A DNA stretch of 64,000 bases from Vibrio splendidus (GCF_003345295.1 NZ_CP031056.1:1550001-1614000); one strand, 5' to 3'. Positions 17,667-27,613 are shown, counted from the first letter of the stretch. The notes: generated from the sequence alone by a model not told the origin. Numbers and translations are program-made.

Positions 17667-18413
17667 TCATTCAAATACCGAAAAATCGGCAATTGATTGA
17701 CGACCACGCAATGCTAAAAATGCCAAAAACTGCTGTGGCGAATGAGTGACCACTTTATTCGAATCCACACCTACTTTATCTAACAACGCAGCGACTAAGC
17801 CCAAACCACCGACATCTACGCAGAAATGCGCATCGCTACCTGTGGTAATAAATGCACCCTTCTCTTTCGCTATTCTTGCAATCTCATAACAGCGGTCAAC
17901 ACTGCCAACTCTGCTATTGCCTTTGAGTGTGGTGTTGTTGATTTCAATCGCAACGTTATGTTCCGCCGCACATTGAATCACAGCTTCAAAATCGAAATCA
18001 AAATTTGGGTTTCCTAAATGACCAAGTGCATCAATTCGACCACCTTTAATCACATTCAACAATGCTTCTGTATGGGTAGCGACATCCGATGGACGAAATA
18101 CTGGCTCATGAAAACTCGCGATCACCCAATCCAAGTTCTTATCCACACTCGGATGAATGTCGATTTCACCCTGTGTGTTCATGATGTTTGACTCGACACC
18201 TCGAATAATTGCGACATCTTCAATAAAACGAGGGAGCACACGCTGATTGCTGAAAAACCAATAGTGTGGCGCGCCCGGCATGGATTCTGAATGGTCAGTA
18301 GTACAAAACATGGCTAAACCGTTTTGCTTCGCCGATTTAGCGTTTTCGATCAGCGTGCTGTAAGCATGGCCACTTGCGTATGTGTGGGTGTGGGTATCTA
18401 CTTTGAGTTCCAT
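17667..18413 (-). CDS. PHP-domain phosphatase (YcdX family)
   Basis: 248-residue cytoplasmic PHP metal hydrolase. Metal-binding motifs in order are DTHTHTY (residues 6-12), TTDHSE, the Glu in RGVESN, SFHEP, LGHLGNP, and the C-terminal GSDAHF. This set corresponds to the trinuclear zinc site of E. coli YcdX, a phosphatase affecting swarming motility; the natural substrate is not known. No operon partner. Confidence 0.9.
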   Translation of the reverse strand: MELKVDTHTHTYASGHAYSTLIENAKSAKQNGLAMFCTTDHSESMPGAPHYWFFSNQRVLPRFIEDVAIIRGVESNIMNTQGEIDIHPSVDKNLDWVIASFHEPVFRPSDVATHTEALLNVIKGGRIDALGHLGNPNFDFDFEAVIQCAAEHNVAIEINNTTLKGNSRVGSVDRCYEIARIAKEKGAFITTGSDAHFCVDVGGLGLVAALLDKVGVDSNKVVTHSPQQFLAFLALRGRQSIADFSVFE

Positions 18414-18759
18414 GAATCAATGCTCTCTTCGCTTGGTCAAAAAACGTTTTTCAGAAAGTAACTCTGAGTCTCTTTCTGGAAAGGAGTGCCTGCACCTTTT
18501 TCTGAAAAGGAGTGCTTCGGAAAAGGAATGCTTAATGGCAACAATTCGACCAGTTTATCAGCTGAAAGTGACAATTAGCACCTAAACATAAGGGTTTCTT
18601 GCGAGTTCATTTACACAGCACGATAATACGTGGCTAACCAGAAGACACTAACGCTTTTCTTATCTGAGTAAAATCGAACATACTCGGTAATTACGCCAAT
18701 TTTTTGCAACCTACCCAAGTTCGTCAATACTTAAACCAGTCTACAAACTGGAGTGTTAG
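18414..18759. other. Divergent region between PHP phosphatase and HD-GYP genes
   Basis: 346 bp. The half next to the PHP gene holds three irregularly spaced copies of aaaggagtgc or a one-base variant (18480, 18506, 18522). The other half should contain the HD-GYP gene promoter; a ctggag motif precedes its start. Confidence 0.4.
18480..18531. repeat. Three irregularly spaced direct repeats
   Basis: aaaggagtgc at 18480 and 18506 and aaaggaatgc at 18522, upstream of the PHP phosphatase start. Spacings of 26 and 16 nt argue against simple slippage; they could be regulator sites or decayed repeats. Confidence 0.45.
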
Positions 18760-21700
18760 ATGAGAAGAAGACGATATCCGCTGAGTATACACATCACTAG
18801 CCTTTTCTTAATTTTGACCACTCTTGTCGGTACCGTACTGATTTCGATAAGTTATCGGCACTCTCAAGAACTGCTTTTAGGCACCGTGCGCGAAGTCAGT
18901 AATGAACATCGCGATAAGTTGGAATCGGTATTTAAACAAGCTATTGCCCCAGTCATCACAACCTTAAACGTGATGGCAGTGAGCCCGTTTGTTGCTCATC
19001 AAACCTCCTCCGTCGAAAAAGAATCTTGGCTTGCTTCGGTCGATATCATCTTCAAACAAAATACTAACTTAGTCGCTCTGTTCTATGGCTCTGAAGATGG
19101 TGATTTCAGAATCTTTCGCCCTCTGAGTTCCATTAAACAGAGAGCCGATAACAACGCTCCCGCTAAAGCGACCATGATGGTCAGCAGCACCAATCTAGAT
19201 GGTGAAAACTTTATTACCTTTCTCGATGGCGCACACCAAGTGATCAGTACCCGACAAGCCGAGAGTAAGTTCAACCCCACGACTCGACCTTGGTTTCGTA
19301 ACGCAAAGCCTGACGGCTCAATACAACTCTCTGAGCCCTACCTGTTCTATTTCCTGCAAACCAATGGCATCACTCTTTCTAGACGTTCTTTGGATGGCAA
19401 GCATGTCGTTGGTGCCGACTTCACGTTGAAATCTCTCTCTTCCCAGATCAGTGAATTGGCCTACTCTCCACAAACCCGACTCGCTCTGTTCGATCAACAT
19501 TTCAATCTTCTCGGCCAACATCAACTTGATCTATCGATTCCCAAGCTTACCTCCCAGCCTAACGACACAAGTAAAACTGAGAAAACGAATAACCAAACGA
19601 CAGGGAAACTCTCTGGCAGTGAACAAGACCTAAGCTTTTTTAATGTGCCAAAGCGTGAACAGATGGAAGCATTGAAAGCATCCGTCATAGCACCACTTAT
19701 CTCCGACGAGGAGAAATTAAACCTCAACTTAAAAAACGTTGAATACAACTTAAACACTTGGGCATTAACGCTAACGCCTGTTGAGCTCACTCAGAATGTC
19801 ACTTTATATTTGGCAGAGGCTACGCCGCACAATGAGTTGCTCTCTGATCTTATCTCGATGCGTGACAAGCAAGTCGCCGTCGCGATTGGGATGTTGTTCA
19901 TCTGCTTCGCTATCGTATGGTTTGTTGCTAATAGACTGTCTCAGCCTCTCAATACGCTGATGCAACTCACCGACAACATCGCACGATTTGACTTCAGGCG
20001 AACTCATTATCCCAAAAGCATGATTCAAGAAGTGGCTAACCTCGCCCACTCTATTGAGCTGATGGAACACACACTTCATGATCTTATTACGCTACTTCGA
20101 GACACGGCAGGTAATCAGGAATTTTCGATCTTAGCCAAAAATATTGCTCATCAAAGCTATTTAATTACCAAAGCAGAAACCATTGTCCTCTTCACTCAAT
20201 CAAAAGAGAAAGATGTGTTTGATACGGCCGCGAACCTCGCCATTCTTCCCTTTAAGGCCGACATCAATGACTTCATCAAGCACACACCTTGGTTGCTGTG
20301 CCAACTTAAATCTGGAGAAACCATCCACTTAAACCGAGAAGACAATGTTCTCAACTATTACCAAGATTCGATCTTCAATTCAGATCTGTACCTGTTTCCA
20401 CTATTAAACCGTGAGAAGTTGTTGGTGGGTATCGTCGCAATTGGCTATGAAAGACCGATTACTAAGATGCAGTCAGACAAGCACGCCTTCTTACGAGAAC
20501 TGCTCAGCTTTGCGGAGATAGCCAAAGATAACATTGACCAAATGCAGCAACAGAAAGACATGCTTAATGCCTTTATCGAGTTGATTGCATCAGCTATTGA
20601 TACCAAATCACCTTACACGGGCGCGCACTGCCAACGAGTGCCTGAACTGACCAAATGGCTGACTCAAGCAACCATTGATGATGACCGTTATTACCCGCAA
20701 TTCTCATTGGATAGTAAACAGTGGGAAGAGTTAATGCTCGCCGCTTGGCTTCATGACTGCGGTAAAGTCACCACACCTGAATATGTGGTGGACAAAGCAA
20801 CAAAACTGGAAACGATTTATGACCGAATCCACGAAGTTCGCATGCGCTTCGAGCTGTTAAAGCAACAAGCGGAAACCGACTACTGGAAAGCCATAGCGAA
20901 CGGAGCGCTTCAAGAGGATCAGCTTAAGGTCCTCGAACAAAGCTTGTCAAAATTGGATGAAGAATTTGCCTTTGTTGCTGAGTGCAACCTTGGTGGAGAG
21001 TCGATGACGGACGAACAGCTAGAACGCTTAGACCGAATAGCCAAGCGCCAATGGAAACGAACACTCGACGATCAGCTAGGGTTATCTTGGTCTGAAAAAG
21101 AGAGATTCAACGAACAACAAGACACGACAGAGAAGAGTGAAGCTGAGCCAGCAAGAAAAAACCAAAGACTACCGGTGATGGAACCGCTACTTGCCGATAA
21201 GCCTGAGCATAAAATACCGTGGGATAATGGCTTTAGCCCTGCTGATGTATGGCAGGAAGCGTTTGTGCTTAAGCCAGGAGAGGTCAAATACAACCAAGGT
21301 GAACTGCACAATTTGAAAGTTCGTCGTGGTACGTTAAACGATGAAGAACGTTTCATGATCAACGATCATATTATTCAAACCTTCACCATGCTTAACAAGC
21401 TGCCTTATCCGTCTTACCTCCAGAATATTCCGGATATCGCCAGCGGACACCACGAGCGTATCGACGGCAAGGGCTACCCAAGAGGCTTAAGCGAAGACCA
21501 ATTACCTCTGCAGTCCAGAGCGATGGCCATTGCCGATGTATTCGAAGCGCTCACCTCTAGTGATCGCCCGTATAAGAAAGGCAAACTCCTAAGCGAATCA
21601 CTCAATATCATGACCGACATGGCCACCAGCGGTCATATCGATCCCAAGCTGTATTTGCTGTTCTTAGAAAACAAAATCTACGACAAATACGCTGAGCGAT

Positions 21701-21783
21701 TCCTAGAGACTAAACAACGTTGCGAGATTGAACCAAACGAACACATCGACCGAGTAAAAGAGTACATACGCTCATTATTTTAA
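18760..21783 (+). CDS. Membrane sensor HD-GYP-type c-di-GMP phosphodiesterase with insertion
   Basis: 1007 residues. A first helix (about 10-30) and a second (about 372-392) flank a periplasmic Cache-like sensor; a HAMP domain (about 393-445), a GAF-like region (about 450-600) and an HD domain follow. His665-Asp666 lie in HDCGK, and the GYP signature HHERIDGKGYP lies at 897-907. The two motifs are about 230 residues apart, against roughly 60 in ordinary HD-GYP proteins, because a charged, partly helical segment of about 170 residues is inserted. Core residues appear intact, so it should degrade cyclic di-GMP in response to a periplasmic ligand. Monocistronic by layout. Confidence 0.88.
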   Translation: MRRRRYPLSIHITSLFLILTTLVGTVLISISYRHSQELLLGTVREVSNEHRDKLESVFKQAIAPVITTLNVMAVSPFVAHQTSSVEKESWLASVDIIFKQNTNLVALFYGSEDGDFRIFRPLSSIKQRADNNAPAKATMMVSSTNLDGENFITFLDGAHQVISTRQAESKFNPTTRPWFRNAKPDGSIQLSEPYLFYFLQTNGITLSRRSLDGKHVVGADFTLKSLSSQISELAYSPQTRLALFDQHFNLLGQHQLDLSIPKLTSQPNDTSKTEKTNNQTTGKLSGSEQDLSFFNVPKREQMEALKASVIAPLISDEEKLNLNLKNVEYNLNTWALTLTPVELTQNVTLYLAEATPHNELLSDLISMRDKQVAVAIGMLFICFAIVWFVANRLSQPLNTLMQLTDNIARFDFRRTHYPKSMIQEVANLAHSIELMEHTLHDLITLLRDTAGNQEFSILAKNIAHQSYLITKAETIVLFTQSKEKDVFDTAANLAILPFKADINDFIKHTPWLLCQLKSGETIHLNREDNVLNYYQDSIFNSDLYLFPLLNREKLLVGIVAIGYERPITKMQSDKHAFLRELLSFAEIAKDNIDQMQQQKDMLNAFIELIASAIDTKSPYTGAHCQRVPELTKWLTQATIDDDRYYPQFSLDSKQWEELMLAAWLHDCGKVTTPEYVVDKATKLETIYDRIHEVRMRFELLKQQAETDYWKAIANGALQEDQLKVLEQSLSKLDEEFAFVAECNLGGESMTDEQLERLDRIAKRQWKRTLDDQLGLSWSEKERFNEQQDTTEKSEAEPARKNQRLPVMEPLLADKPEHKIPWDNGFSPADVWQEAFVLKPGEVKYNQGELHNLKVRRGTLNDEERFMINDHIIQTFTMLNKLPYPSYLQNIPDIASGHHERIDGKGYPRGLSEDQLPLQSRAMAIADVFEALTSSDRPYKKGKLLSESLNIMTDMATSGHIDPKLYLLFLENKIYDKYAERFLETKQRCEIEPNEHIDRVKEYIRSLF

Positions 21784-21825
21784 GTTTGAGCTAACCATTT
21801 AGTCTTTAGGCTATAAGATCAATGA

Positions 21826-22854
21826 TTAGCTTTTAGCCGCAGAATCCAGCACCGCAACGTCCACTACAGTCGCTACAGCCACTGTGACTCGCGGTGTTTG
21901 CTTGGCTTTTGCTTTGCTGTGTCTCTTCGCTAATAGCGTGTTGGTAATGCTCGCCACAACAATCAGGTTAATGCCAATCATCTGCTGAGTAGAAAACACA
22001 TCATCAAAGAACAAACCCTGCCATAAGGCGCTAAACAGCATGTTAGTAAAAATCAGTGGTGCCAACTGGGAACCGCTATCTGCAAGCTTATAAGCCTTGG
22101 AGCGGAAAATTTGAGTATTGATGGTAAACAGTGCGAGTCCAAATGCACCAAGTCCAATCCAACGCAAGTCATCAAACGACAGCAAAGTAGTTAAAGCTCC
22201 ATACACACTGTCCCCCTTAAGTACATCTGGTACAGCAGAAACAGAAGTAAACACGAGCATAGGTATAACGAGTATTGCTGCGACTAAAAAGGTCCATGCG
22301 TTAAGCTCTGCTGGTGTCAGGCTGGTTTTAGATGCTCGGTACAGACTCACTTGCGAGCCAGAATTAAACACACCCGCTAGAAGTCCAAGCAATAGCGCAG
22401 GTCTAAAGAACTCCGAACCAAACTCAAACTGCGACCAATCTCCTGCCATCATCACTACGCCGAAAAATGTAATCGCTAAACATGCGATAGTCGTTGTATG
22501 AATCTTGGTTCCGAATATTAATTTTTCTAACAATGGAATAAACAGCGGCCCCGTACTGAATAACACCACACCTTCAACCAGCGTTAAGGTTTGTAGTGAA
22601 GTAAGGAAACACCACTGACACGCCACCATAAAGATCGCTCGCATCACTAAAGGTTTCCACATATCGAGTGAAGGTTTCGTAATTTTGTAAAACATCAAGA
22701 ATAAGAATAAGAACAGACTGGGTAACAAAAAACGCACAAAACTGAGTAACGAGATTGGCATCACTTCAGATAGATACTTGGCCATCAAGCCACTCAAAGA
22801 CAAACTGAACGTCGACAACAACATGAAAGTCGTCGCCTTGGTAATATCAGACAT
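21826..22854 (-). CDS. EamA/DMT-family transporter
   Basis: Inner-membrane transporter of about 342 residues with ten predicted helices in two EamA repeats and a basic C-terminal tail. I choose the ATG at 22854: a perfect AGGAGG lies 8 nt before it, whereas the upstream GTG at 22863 overlaps that motif. Divergent from a LysR gene with 91 nt between starts, the usual layout for a LysR-controlled exporter. Substrate unknown (metabolite or amino acid efflux in relatives). Confidence 0.9.
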   Translation of the reverse strand: MSDITKATTFMLLSTFSLSLSGLMAKYLSEVMPISLLSFVRFLLPSLFLFLFLMFYKITKPSLDMWKPLVMRAIFMVACQWCFLTSLQTLTLVEGVVLFSTGPLFIPLLEKLIFGTKIHTTTIACLAITFFGVVMMAGDWSQFEFGSEFFRPALLLGLLAGVFNSGSQVSLYRASKTSLTPAELNAWTFLVAAILVIPMLVFTSVSAVPDVLKGDSVYGALTTLLSFDDLRWIGLGAFGLALFTINTQIFRSKAYKLADSGSQLAPLIFTNMLFSALWQGLFFDDVFSTQQMIGINLIVVASITNTLLAKRHSKAKAKQTPRVTVAVATVVDVAVLDSAAKS

Positions 22855-22945
22855 AATTATCACCTCCTATGACACCTATTTTAGAAGCGTGACGTGATGA
22901 AAAATAGCGAGTAATATTAACCATAACTGTAAGGAAAACTTACCA

Positions 22946-23872
22946 ATGAAGAAACTCGTCCCGCTTAAATCCGTTTATGCTTTCATTGCTGTTGCTGAAA
23001 CCGGCAGCATGACCGACGCTGCTCGAGTGTTGTTTGTCAGTCATTCTGCAGTAAGCCAAGCCATCAAATCACTAGAGCAACTGGTTAATAAACCGCTATT
23101 TCAGCGAGTAGGTCGTCGTGTTGTTCTTAATGCCGCCGGTAAGCGATATTATCGAAAGGTCGCGCCCGCACTTGAGCAAGTGATAGAAGCCACCGAAGAG
23201 CTTGCCAGAACGCCTAACGATCACCGTATCACTCTCAACATGGTGAATTCACTCGCGATGCACTGGTGGATCCCTCGAGTCCCAGAATTCCAAGCATTTG
23301 CTCCCTCACTTGATATCCGTATTTCGACATTAACCGGCCCTTTCGATATCGAACAAGAAGGTGTCGATATTGCCCTCGTACATGGCAAGCCAAACGAGTG
23401 GGAACAATATTACAGCGAAAAACTCGGCGACGACGACCTAGTCTTGGTGTGCAGCCCTGCTCTATTGAAAAACCAGACCGGATTAAACGTCCAGCAACTC
23501 GTCAAACAAAACCCGACCATTGGCGTTTTTAACCTCAGGCGACAACACGACTGGCAAGTCTGGTGCGACAATTACCAAATCCCAATGCCGACGTTCCACA
23601 GTAACTTGACGTTCGATGTCTCGATTCAAGCCGTGCAAGCTGCCATTCGTTCGCTTGGTGTATTAGTTACGCATCGCTTGTTTGTGAAAGATGACATCAG
23701 CCATGGGATGCTAGTGGAGTTGGGCGAACCCGTCGCGAATCCACACCAAGATTTCTATTTTGTTTGCCCAAAAAACAAATTAAAACAAGAAAGTGTGCTA
23801 AAACTGAGAACATGGTTGAGGCATGAATTCACACGCTCAGAGACAACTCTGAGCGATGTTATTCAAGAGTAA
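22946..23872 (+). CDS. LysR-family regulator (GcvA-like)
   Basis: 308 residues: winged HTH in the first 65 (TGSMTDAARVLFVSHSAVSQ) and a LysR effector domain of the GcvA-like subgroup (HWWIPRVPEFQ, DIALVHG). Probably regulates the divergent EamA transporter through the short intergenic region; the inducer is unknown. Confidence 0.92.
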   Translation: MKKLVPLKSVYAFIAVAETGSMTDAARVLFVSHSAVSQAIKSLEQLVNKPLFQRVGRRVVLNAAGKRYYRKVAPALEQVIEATEELARTPNDHRITLNMVNSLAMHWWIPRVPEFQAFAPSLDIRISTLTGPFDIEQEGVDIALVHGKPNEWEQYYSEKLGDDDLVLVCSPALLKNQTGLNVQQLVKQNPTIGVFNLRRQHDWQVWCDNYQIPMPTFHSNLTFDVSIQAVQAAIRSLGVLVTHRLFVKDDISHGMLVELGEPVANPHQDFYFVCPKNKLKQESVLKLRTWLRHEFTRSETTLSDVIQE

Positions 23873-23930
23873 GACCAAACTATCAATCCATACAGAGAGT
23901 AACAGCTCATCAAGCTTACAAGAGGCCATT

Positions 23931-24251
23931 ATGATTATTACCACCACTCAATCTGTTGAAGGCAAACGCATTGTCGATTACAAAGGAGTTATCGCCGGAG
24001 AGGCCATTCTAGGCGTTAACGTTTTCAAAGATATGTTTTCAGGAATCCGTGACTTTGTTGGTGGGCGTTCTGGCACTTATGAAAAAGAGCTAGAGAAAGC
24101 ACGTAACTACGCCTTCAAAGAGCTAGAACAAAAAGCCATTGAAGCAGGCGCGAACGCGGTTGTGGGCGTAGATATCGATTACGAGGTACTAGGAACGGGT
24201 AATGGCATGCTAATGGTATCGGCGAGCGGCACGGCGGTTGTCGTCGCTTAA
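23931..24251 (+). CDS. YbjQ/UPF0145 heavy-metal-binding-like protein
   Basis: 106-residue cytoplasmic protein of the YbjQ family, a pentameric fold called heavy-metal-binding by structure only. The conserved core GANAVVGVDIDYE is present. An upstream in-frame ATG (23856) would overlap the LysR gene and add 25 residues unlike the family; the ATG at 23931 has an AGAGG motif 6 nt upstream and gives the usual N-terminus MIITTT. The last two codons and stop form the first unit of an 8-bp tandem repeat. Confidence 0.88.
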   Translation: MIITTTQSVEGKRIVDYKGVIAGEAILGVNVFKDMFSGIRDFVGGRSGTYEKELEKARNYAFKELEQKAIEAGANAVVGVDIDYEVLGTGNGMLMVSASGTAVVVA

Positions 24252-24315
24252 TCGCCTAGTCGCTCAATCACTTAGTCACTTAGTCACTTAGTCACTTAGT
24301 CACTTAGTCACTTAA
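24244..24315. repeat. 8-bp tandem repeat starting at the ybjQ-like stop codon
   Basis: Nine contiguous 8-bp units: tcgcttaa, tcgcctag, tcgctcaa, five copies of tcacttag, then tcacttaa. The first unit contains the TAA stop of the YbjQ-like gene. The diverged units lie nearest the gene and the identical ones distal. Confidence 0.95.
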
Positions 24316-24372
24316 GATTTCAACACATGAGCACTTAATCTATTAGGATACTGAGCAATCAGGCAGCCTAAT

Positions 24373-24426
24373 GAAAACTCGTTCCAACCCTTTGATGATT
24401 AGCCGCCAGAGGGTTAGAACGGTTTT
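24373..24426 (-). terminator. Terminator of the LytM endopeptidase gene
   Basis: Long stem (gttctaaccct paired with agggttggaac) with a loop of about 17 nt and T-rich minus-strand tail, 10 nt past the stop. The convergent YbjQ-like transcript may use it too. Confidence 0.7.
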
Positions 24427-24436
24427 AAGCTGACAC

Positions 24437-25714
24437 TTAGCTTGATGTTACTGGTGCAACCTTTTGCCCTGAGAGCATGTCATCAAACGAGGCAACTCTC
24501 GACAAGAAGGCACCTTTATTTTCAGGTAAGATAGAACTCGCTAAAGGTAAGTTCGCTTTCATCGAATCCACAGCTCTTCCTCGCACCAGTACTTCAAAAT
24601 GCAAATGCGGCCCGGTTACGCGACCAGTCGTGCCTGACAACGCAATTTTCTGCCCACGCTTAACCTGTTGCCCCTTCTTAACCAAGAATCGGCTCAAATG
24701 CAGATAGCGAGTTTTGTAAACACTGTTATGTTCAATCACTATGTATTTCCCCGCATACGGGTGGTTACGAATAGCAATAACTCGACCGTCACTGGTTGAA
24801 TAAACTGGCGAACCTACAGGTGTTGCGAAGTCAGTACCATTATGTGGAGATATACGTCCGGTCACTGGGTGCTTACGGTACGGGTTAAATGGCGAAGTAA
24901 TTCTTCGGAATTGTTTGTCTATTGGGTAGCGATTGAACGCTTGCTCAAGGCTGTTACCCTCTCTGTCGTAGAAGCGTCCATCTGGAGCAAGAAACGCGGC
25001 CACTTCCTTACCTCGTAACGTAATCGATATGCCTTGGACCTCTGTTTTTCCTGTTAGATGGTCGCCTGTGTATTGCTCCTTAACCAACACATTAAACTCA
25101 TCGCCCGCTCTTAACTGCTTTGAGAAGTTAATCTTGTCTCTTAACGTTCGAGTAATATTGGCTATCTGGGCGGTTGTTAATCCCGCTTTGTATGCTGACG
25201 TTGAAAAACTGCCATGAACGGTGCCCTTATAGAGCTTTTCTTTCCATTCGCCAGGCATTTCATGGAATTGGTAATTAAAGCTTCCATCATCATTTTTAGT
25301 GAAGACAGCTTGCTCTACGAGACTTTCATGGAAAATCAGCTCTACGAGTTGTTTAGAGTCACTATCCAAAAGCAACTCTAGATGATCGCCAGGCTTTATT
25401 GTATCGAGCTTCAAAGACTCAAGATCCGCTTCCATCACTTTTTGAACTGTCTCATAAGGCAGTTTCCATGACGAAAATATGTTGCTGAGCGTATCTCCAA
25501 CCTTCACGAAATAATGAACTTTTATCAACGTTCTTGAGCTTGCCTCTGAATCTGTATATGAGTTTGATGCCCCCTCTTGATGAGTTAATAAATCTTTATA
25601 AGGGGTGACTTGAATTGAGATTTCTTCTGGTGCTTCGGATTGAAAATGGAGCAAAACGGAAAGCGAGAATGCACTGATAGCGATCACGATCAGGCCAATA
25701 GGGAGGAACTTCAT
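24437..25714 (-). CDS. M23 (LytM) peptidoglycan DD-endopeptidase, Shy/MepM-like
   Basis: Inner-membrane-anchored periplasmic cell-wall hydrolase of 425 residues. It has an N-terminal anchor (about 5-25), a LysM/OapA-like module (HYFVKVGDTLSNIF, about 70-120), a second domain, and a C-terminal LytM domain with zinc ligands in HNGTDF (about residue 291) and HLHFEV (about 369), so it is catalytically intact. Closest in layout to E. coli MepM and the Vibrio ShyA/B/C enzymes that cleave 4-3 crosslinks for growth; which Shy it is cannot be decided here. The ribosome binding site is weak. Confidence 0.9.
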   Translation of the reverse strand: MKFLPIGLIVIAISAFSLSVLLHFQSEAPEEISIQVTPYKDLLTHQEGASNSYTDSEASSRTLIKVHYFVKVGDTLSNIFSSWKLPYETVQKVMEADLESLKLDTIKPGDHLELLLDSDSKQLVELIFHESLVEQAVFTKNDDGSFNYQFHEMPGEWKEKLYKGTVHGSFSTSAYKAGLTTAQIANITRTLRDKINFSKQLRAGDEFNVLVKEQYTGDHLTGKTEVQGISITLRGKEVAAFLAPDGRFYDREGNSLEQAFNRYPIDKQFRRITSPFNPYRKHPVTGRISPHNGTDFATPVGSPVYSTSDGRVIAIRNHPYAGKYIVIEHNSVYKTRYLHLSRFLVKKGQQVKRGQKIALSGTTGRVTGPHLHFEVLVRGRAVDSMKANLPLASSILPENKGAFLSRVASFDDMLSGQKVAPVTSS

Positions 25715-25824
25715 AAAATACTTAGCGGTTATAACAAGGAACTTGGCAAGTGTTATAACATAACAATTAATTCAAAAGAATAAACGAAATGTAAGAAACC
25801 GTTCCACAAAAGTTGCCAAAATAT

Positions 25825-25845
25825 GGTGGGCGTGTGAAGCCCACC
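25825..25845 (-). terminator. Terminator of the TPR protein gene
   Basis: Perfect 7-bp GC-rich stem ggtgggc/gcccacc, 7-nt loop, followed on the minus strand by an A/T-rich tail with TTTT, 13 nt past the stop. Confidence 0.8.
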
Positions 25846-25858
25846 ACCTTAAGTGACA

Positions 25859-26698
25859 TTACTCTTCACAAAGCGCTTCAAAACGATCTAAGCCGCGCAG
25901 CATCTCAAAGTCTGGCTCTTCAGCTAGCAACTCTCTCATTGAACCACTCGCTTCAATAGAACGCTCTAAGTCATCGATAGCCTGACCTTCTGCTCCTAAC
26001 CTTGCATACGAACAAGCACGTTGATACAAGGCGTGGGCATTTTGGTCATCCACTTCTAACACGCGGTTACATAGGCTCATTGCCCAGTGGTATTCCTGCA
26101 TATCCATCGCAGCATCCGCTTTATAGGTCAACGCTTCTAAATCACCCGGACGAACCTTCAATATCTCATCGTAAATTTCAATCTTCTGCTCGGCGGTTTG
26201 AGCGTTTTGCGCTCTGAGCCATAAATTGTGAATCTCATTGATGATTTCGATTTCTCGGTTGTTCTCTGAGATAATTCTGGTCTTACGCTTAAGATCCCTT
26301 TCAAGAACATTGAATTTCTTCTCGTAGTCTTGAGCAATCGAATTAAGTCGCTGGTCAGCCATTTCTTTGGTGGTGTGTTTGAGGTCTTTCAGTGATTGCC
26401 AACCAACCAATGCAATAAGAGAAGCAACACCCGCAATAATGTAGAAGAAATACGTGACCGTGACATTGGCATAATTCAATGACTTATCGGCGACTGTAAG
26501 CTCACGATCGGTCATCTGAATGGTCAAGCGCCTTTCCAGATCTTGCTGTTCCATTCGCAACTGCTTCAACTCATCTAAGATGTAGCGTTCCATCAATGGT
26601 CGGTCTACATACTCTTTCTCTGAGTATTTAACCTCCTCGCTTGCAAAGCTCATGGTCGTGACCAGTGACAACACTGCAATCAATAGGGTTCGAAGCAT
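25859..26698 (-). CDS. Membrane-anchored TPR-repeat protein
   Basis: 279 residues: signal peptide (ends SFAS, about 20), a short periplasmic helix rich in Glu/Arg, one transmembrane helix (about 80-103, VTYFFYIIAGVASLIALVGW), a coiled coil (about 105-155) and C-terminal TPR motifs (about 165-250, DLEALTYKADAAMDMQEY and NAHALYQRACSYARLG). Acts as a scaffold for an unidentified protein complex. AAGGAA 8 nt before the ATG supports the start. No operon partner. Confidence 0.75.
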   Translation of the reverse strand: MLRTLLIAVLSLVTTMSFASEEVKYSEKEYVDRPLMERYILDELKQLRMEQQDLERRLTIQMTDRELTVADKSLNYANVTVTYFFYIIAGVASLIALVGWQSLKDLKHTTKEMADQRLNSIAQDYEKKFNVLERDLKRKTRIISENNREIEIINEIHNLWLRAQNAQTAEQKIEIYDEILKVRPGDLEALTYKADAAMDMQEYHWAMSLCNRVLEVDDQNAHALYQRACSYARLGAEGQAIDDLERSIEASGSMRELLAEEPDFEMLRGLDRFEALCEE

Positions 26699-26974
26699 TT
26701 ATACATTCCTTATATATTTAATCTTTGTTAACTGTATCTCTTAATCGCAAGACAAGCTAGAAAGTTGGCAATTCTGCCTTCTCCTTATTGGAATTAACAC
26801 TCTAAAACATCATTGATTATTATAAAACACCTGAAGCAACATCATTAATTTCTAAATTATAAAAATACCGCGTAATACTGTTCTATATAATTAATTCGCG
26901 ATGCGAATATACCAAGAGTTGATTTATTGCATCGAGATGAATCTTATATTAATAACGATCAGAGCGAGGTTAAT

Positions 26975-27490
26975 TTGAACAATCCACGATACGATTTAAT
27001 GAGCCGGGTGCTGCACTGGGTCATGGCATCTGTCATCATCTATGCAACAGTCGCAGGGTATGTGATGCACTATGTCACCAGTCATCCAGAGCTATTTTCT
27101 TTTCTGTCAGTGCTCAACATGTCATTGGCGACCATTGCGACGCCATTATTCGTGGTTCGTTATGTCTGGAGCCACTTCCGGTCATCACCAACCATGCCAC
27201 TGTCTGTGCCTGAAGGGCAAAAATGCGTTGCTAAACTTGCTCACTCCCTGATGTATCTAGTGATGTTTATGGTTTTCAGCACCGGTTATTTGATGCTGAA
27301 AGAACCTTATTCGTTATTCTGGTTAGTGATCGTGAATAACCCAATTACCGATCCTGCAATCAACGGCTTCTTTTTCTATTTACATCGTGCCAGTTGTATT
27401 GCCCTAGCCTGTTTAGTTGTTCTTCATGTTTGTGCTGCACTTAAACACCACTTTGTCTCTAGGAACTATGTATTGAAGATGATGATTTAA
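26975..27490 (+). CDS. Cytochrome b561-family diheme membrane protein
   Basis: Four-helix inner-membrane cytochrome b of about 171 residues. Likely haem ligands are His in RVLHWVMA (helix 1), HSLMYLV (helix 3), YLHRAS and VVLHVCAALKHH (helix 4). The family passes electrons from ubiquinol to periplasmic acceptors, including superoxide in CybB. No ATG fits; I choose the TTG at 26975, which follows GAGG by 5 nt and gives the N-terminus NNPRYDLMSRVLHW expected for the family. A TTG at 26927 would add 16 residues. A single gene with no partner visible. Confidence 0.85.
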   Translation: MNNPRYDLMSRVLHWVMASVIIYATVAGYVMHYVTSHPELFSFLSVLNMSLATIATPLFVVRYVWSHFRSSPTMPLSVPEGQKCVAKLAHSLMYLVMFMVFSTGYLMLKEPYSLFWLVIVNNPITDPAINGFFFYLHRASCIALACLVVLHVCAALKHHFVSRNYVLKMMI

Positions 27491-27584
27491 ATTTTGTAGG
27501 GATATTTAAGTAATATAAGTGATGTTCTCAGTATTCGAGGTAATCATCTGCTTTAAAAAATTCAGCATGGTTTACACAAACAAA

Positions 27585-27613
27585 AAAGCCATAGCATGTT
27601 TCGCTATGGCTTT
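27585..27613 (-). terminator. Terminator downstream of the 145-aa hypothetical gene
   Basis: 11-bp stem aaagccatagc/gctatggcttt with a 7-nt loop and a T run on the minus strand, directly after the stop. It may also end cytochrome b561 transcripts. Confidence 0.85.
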
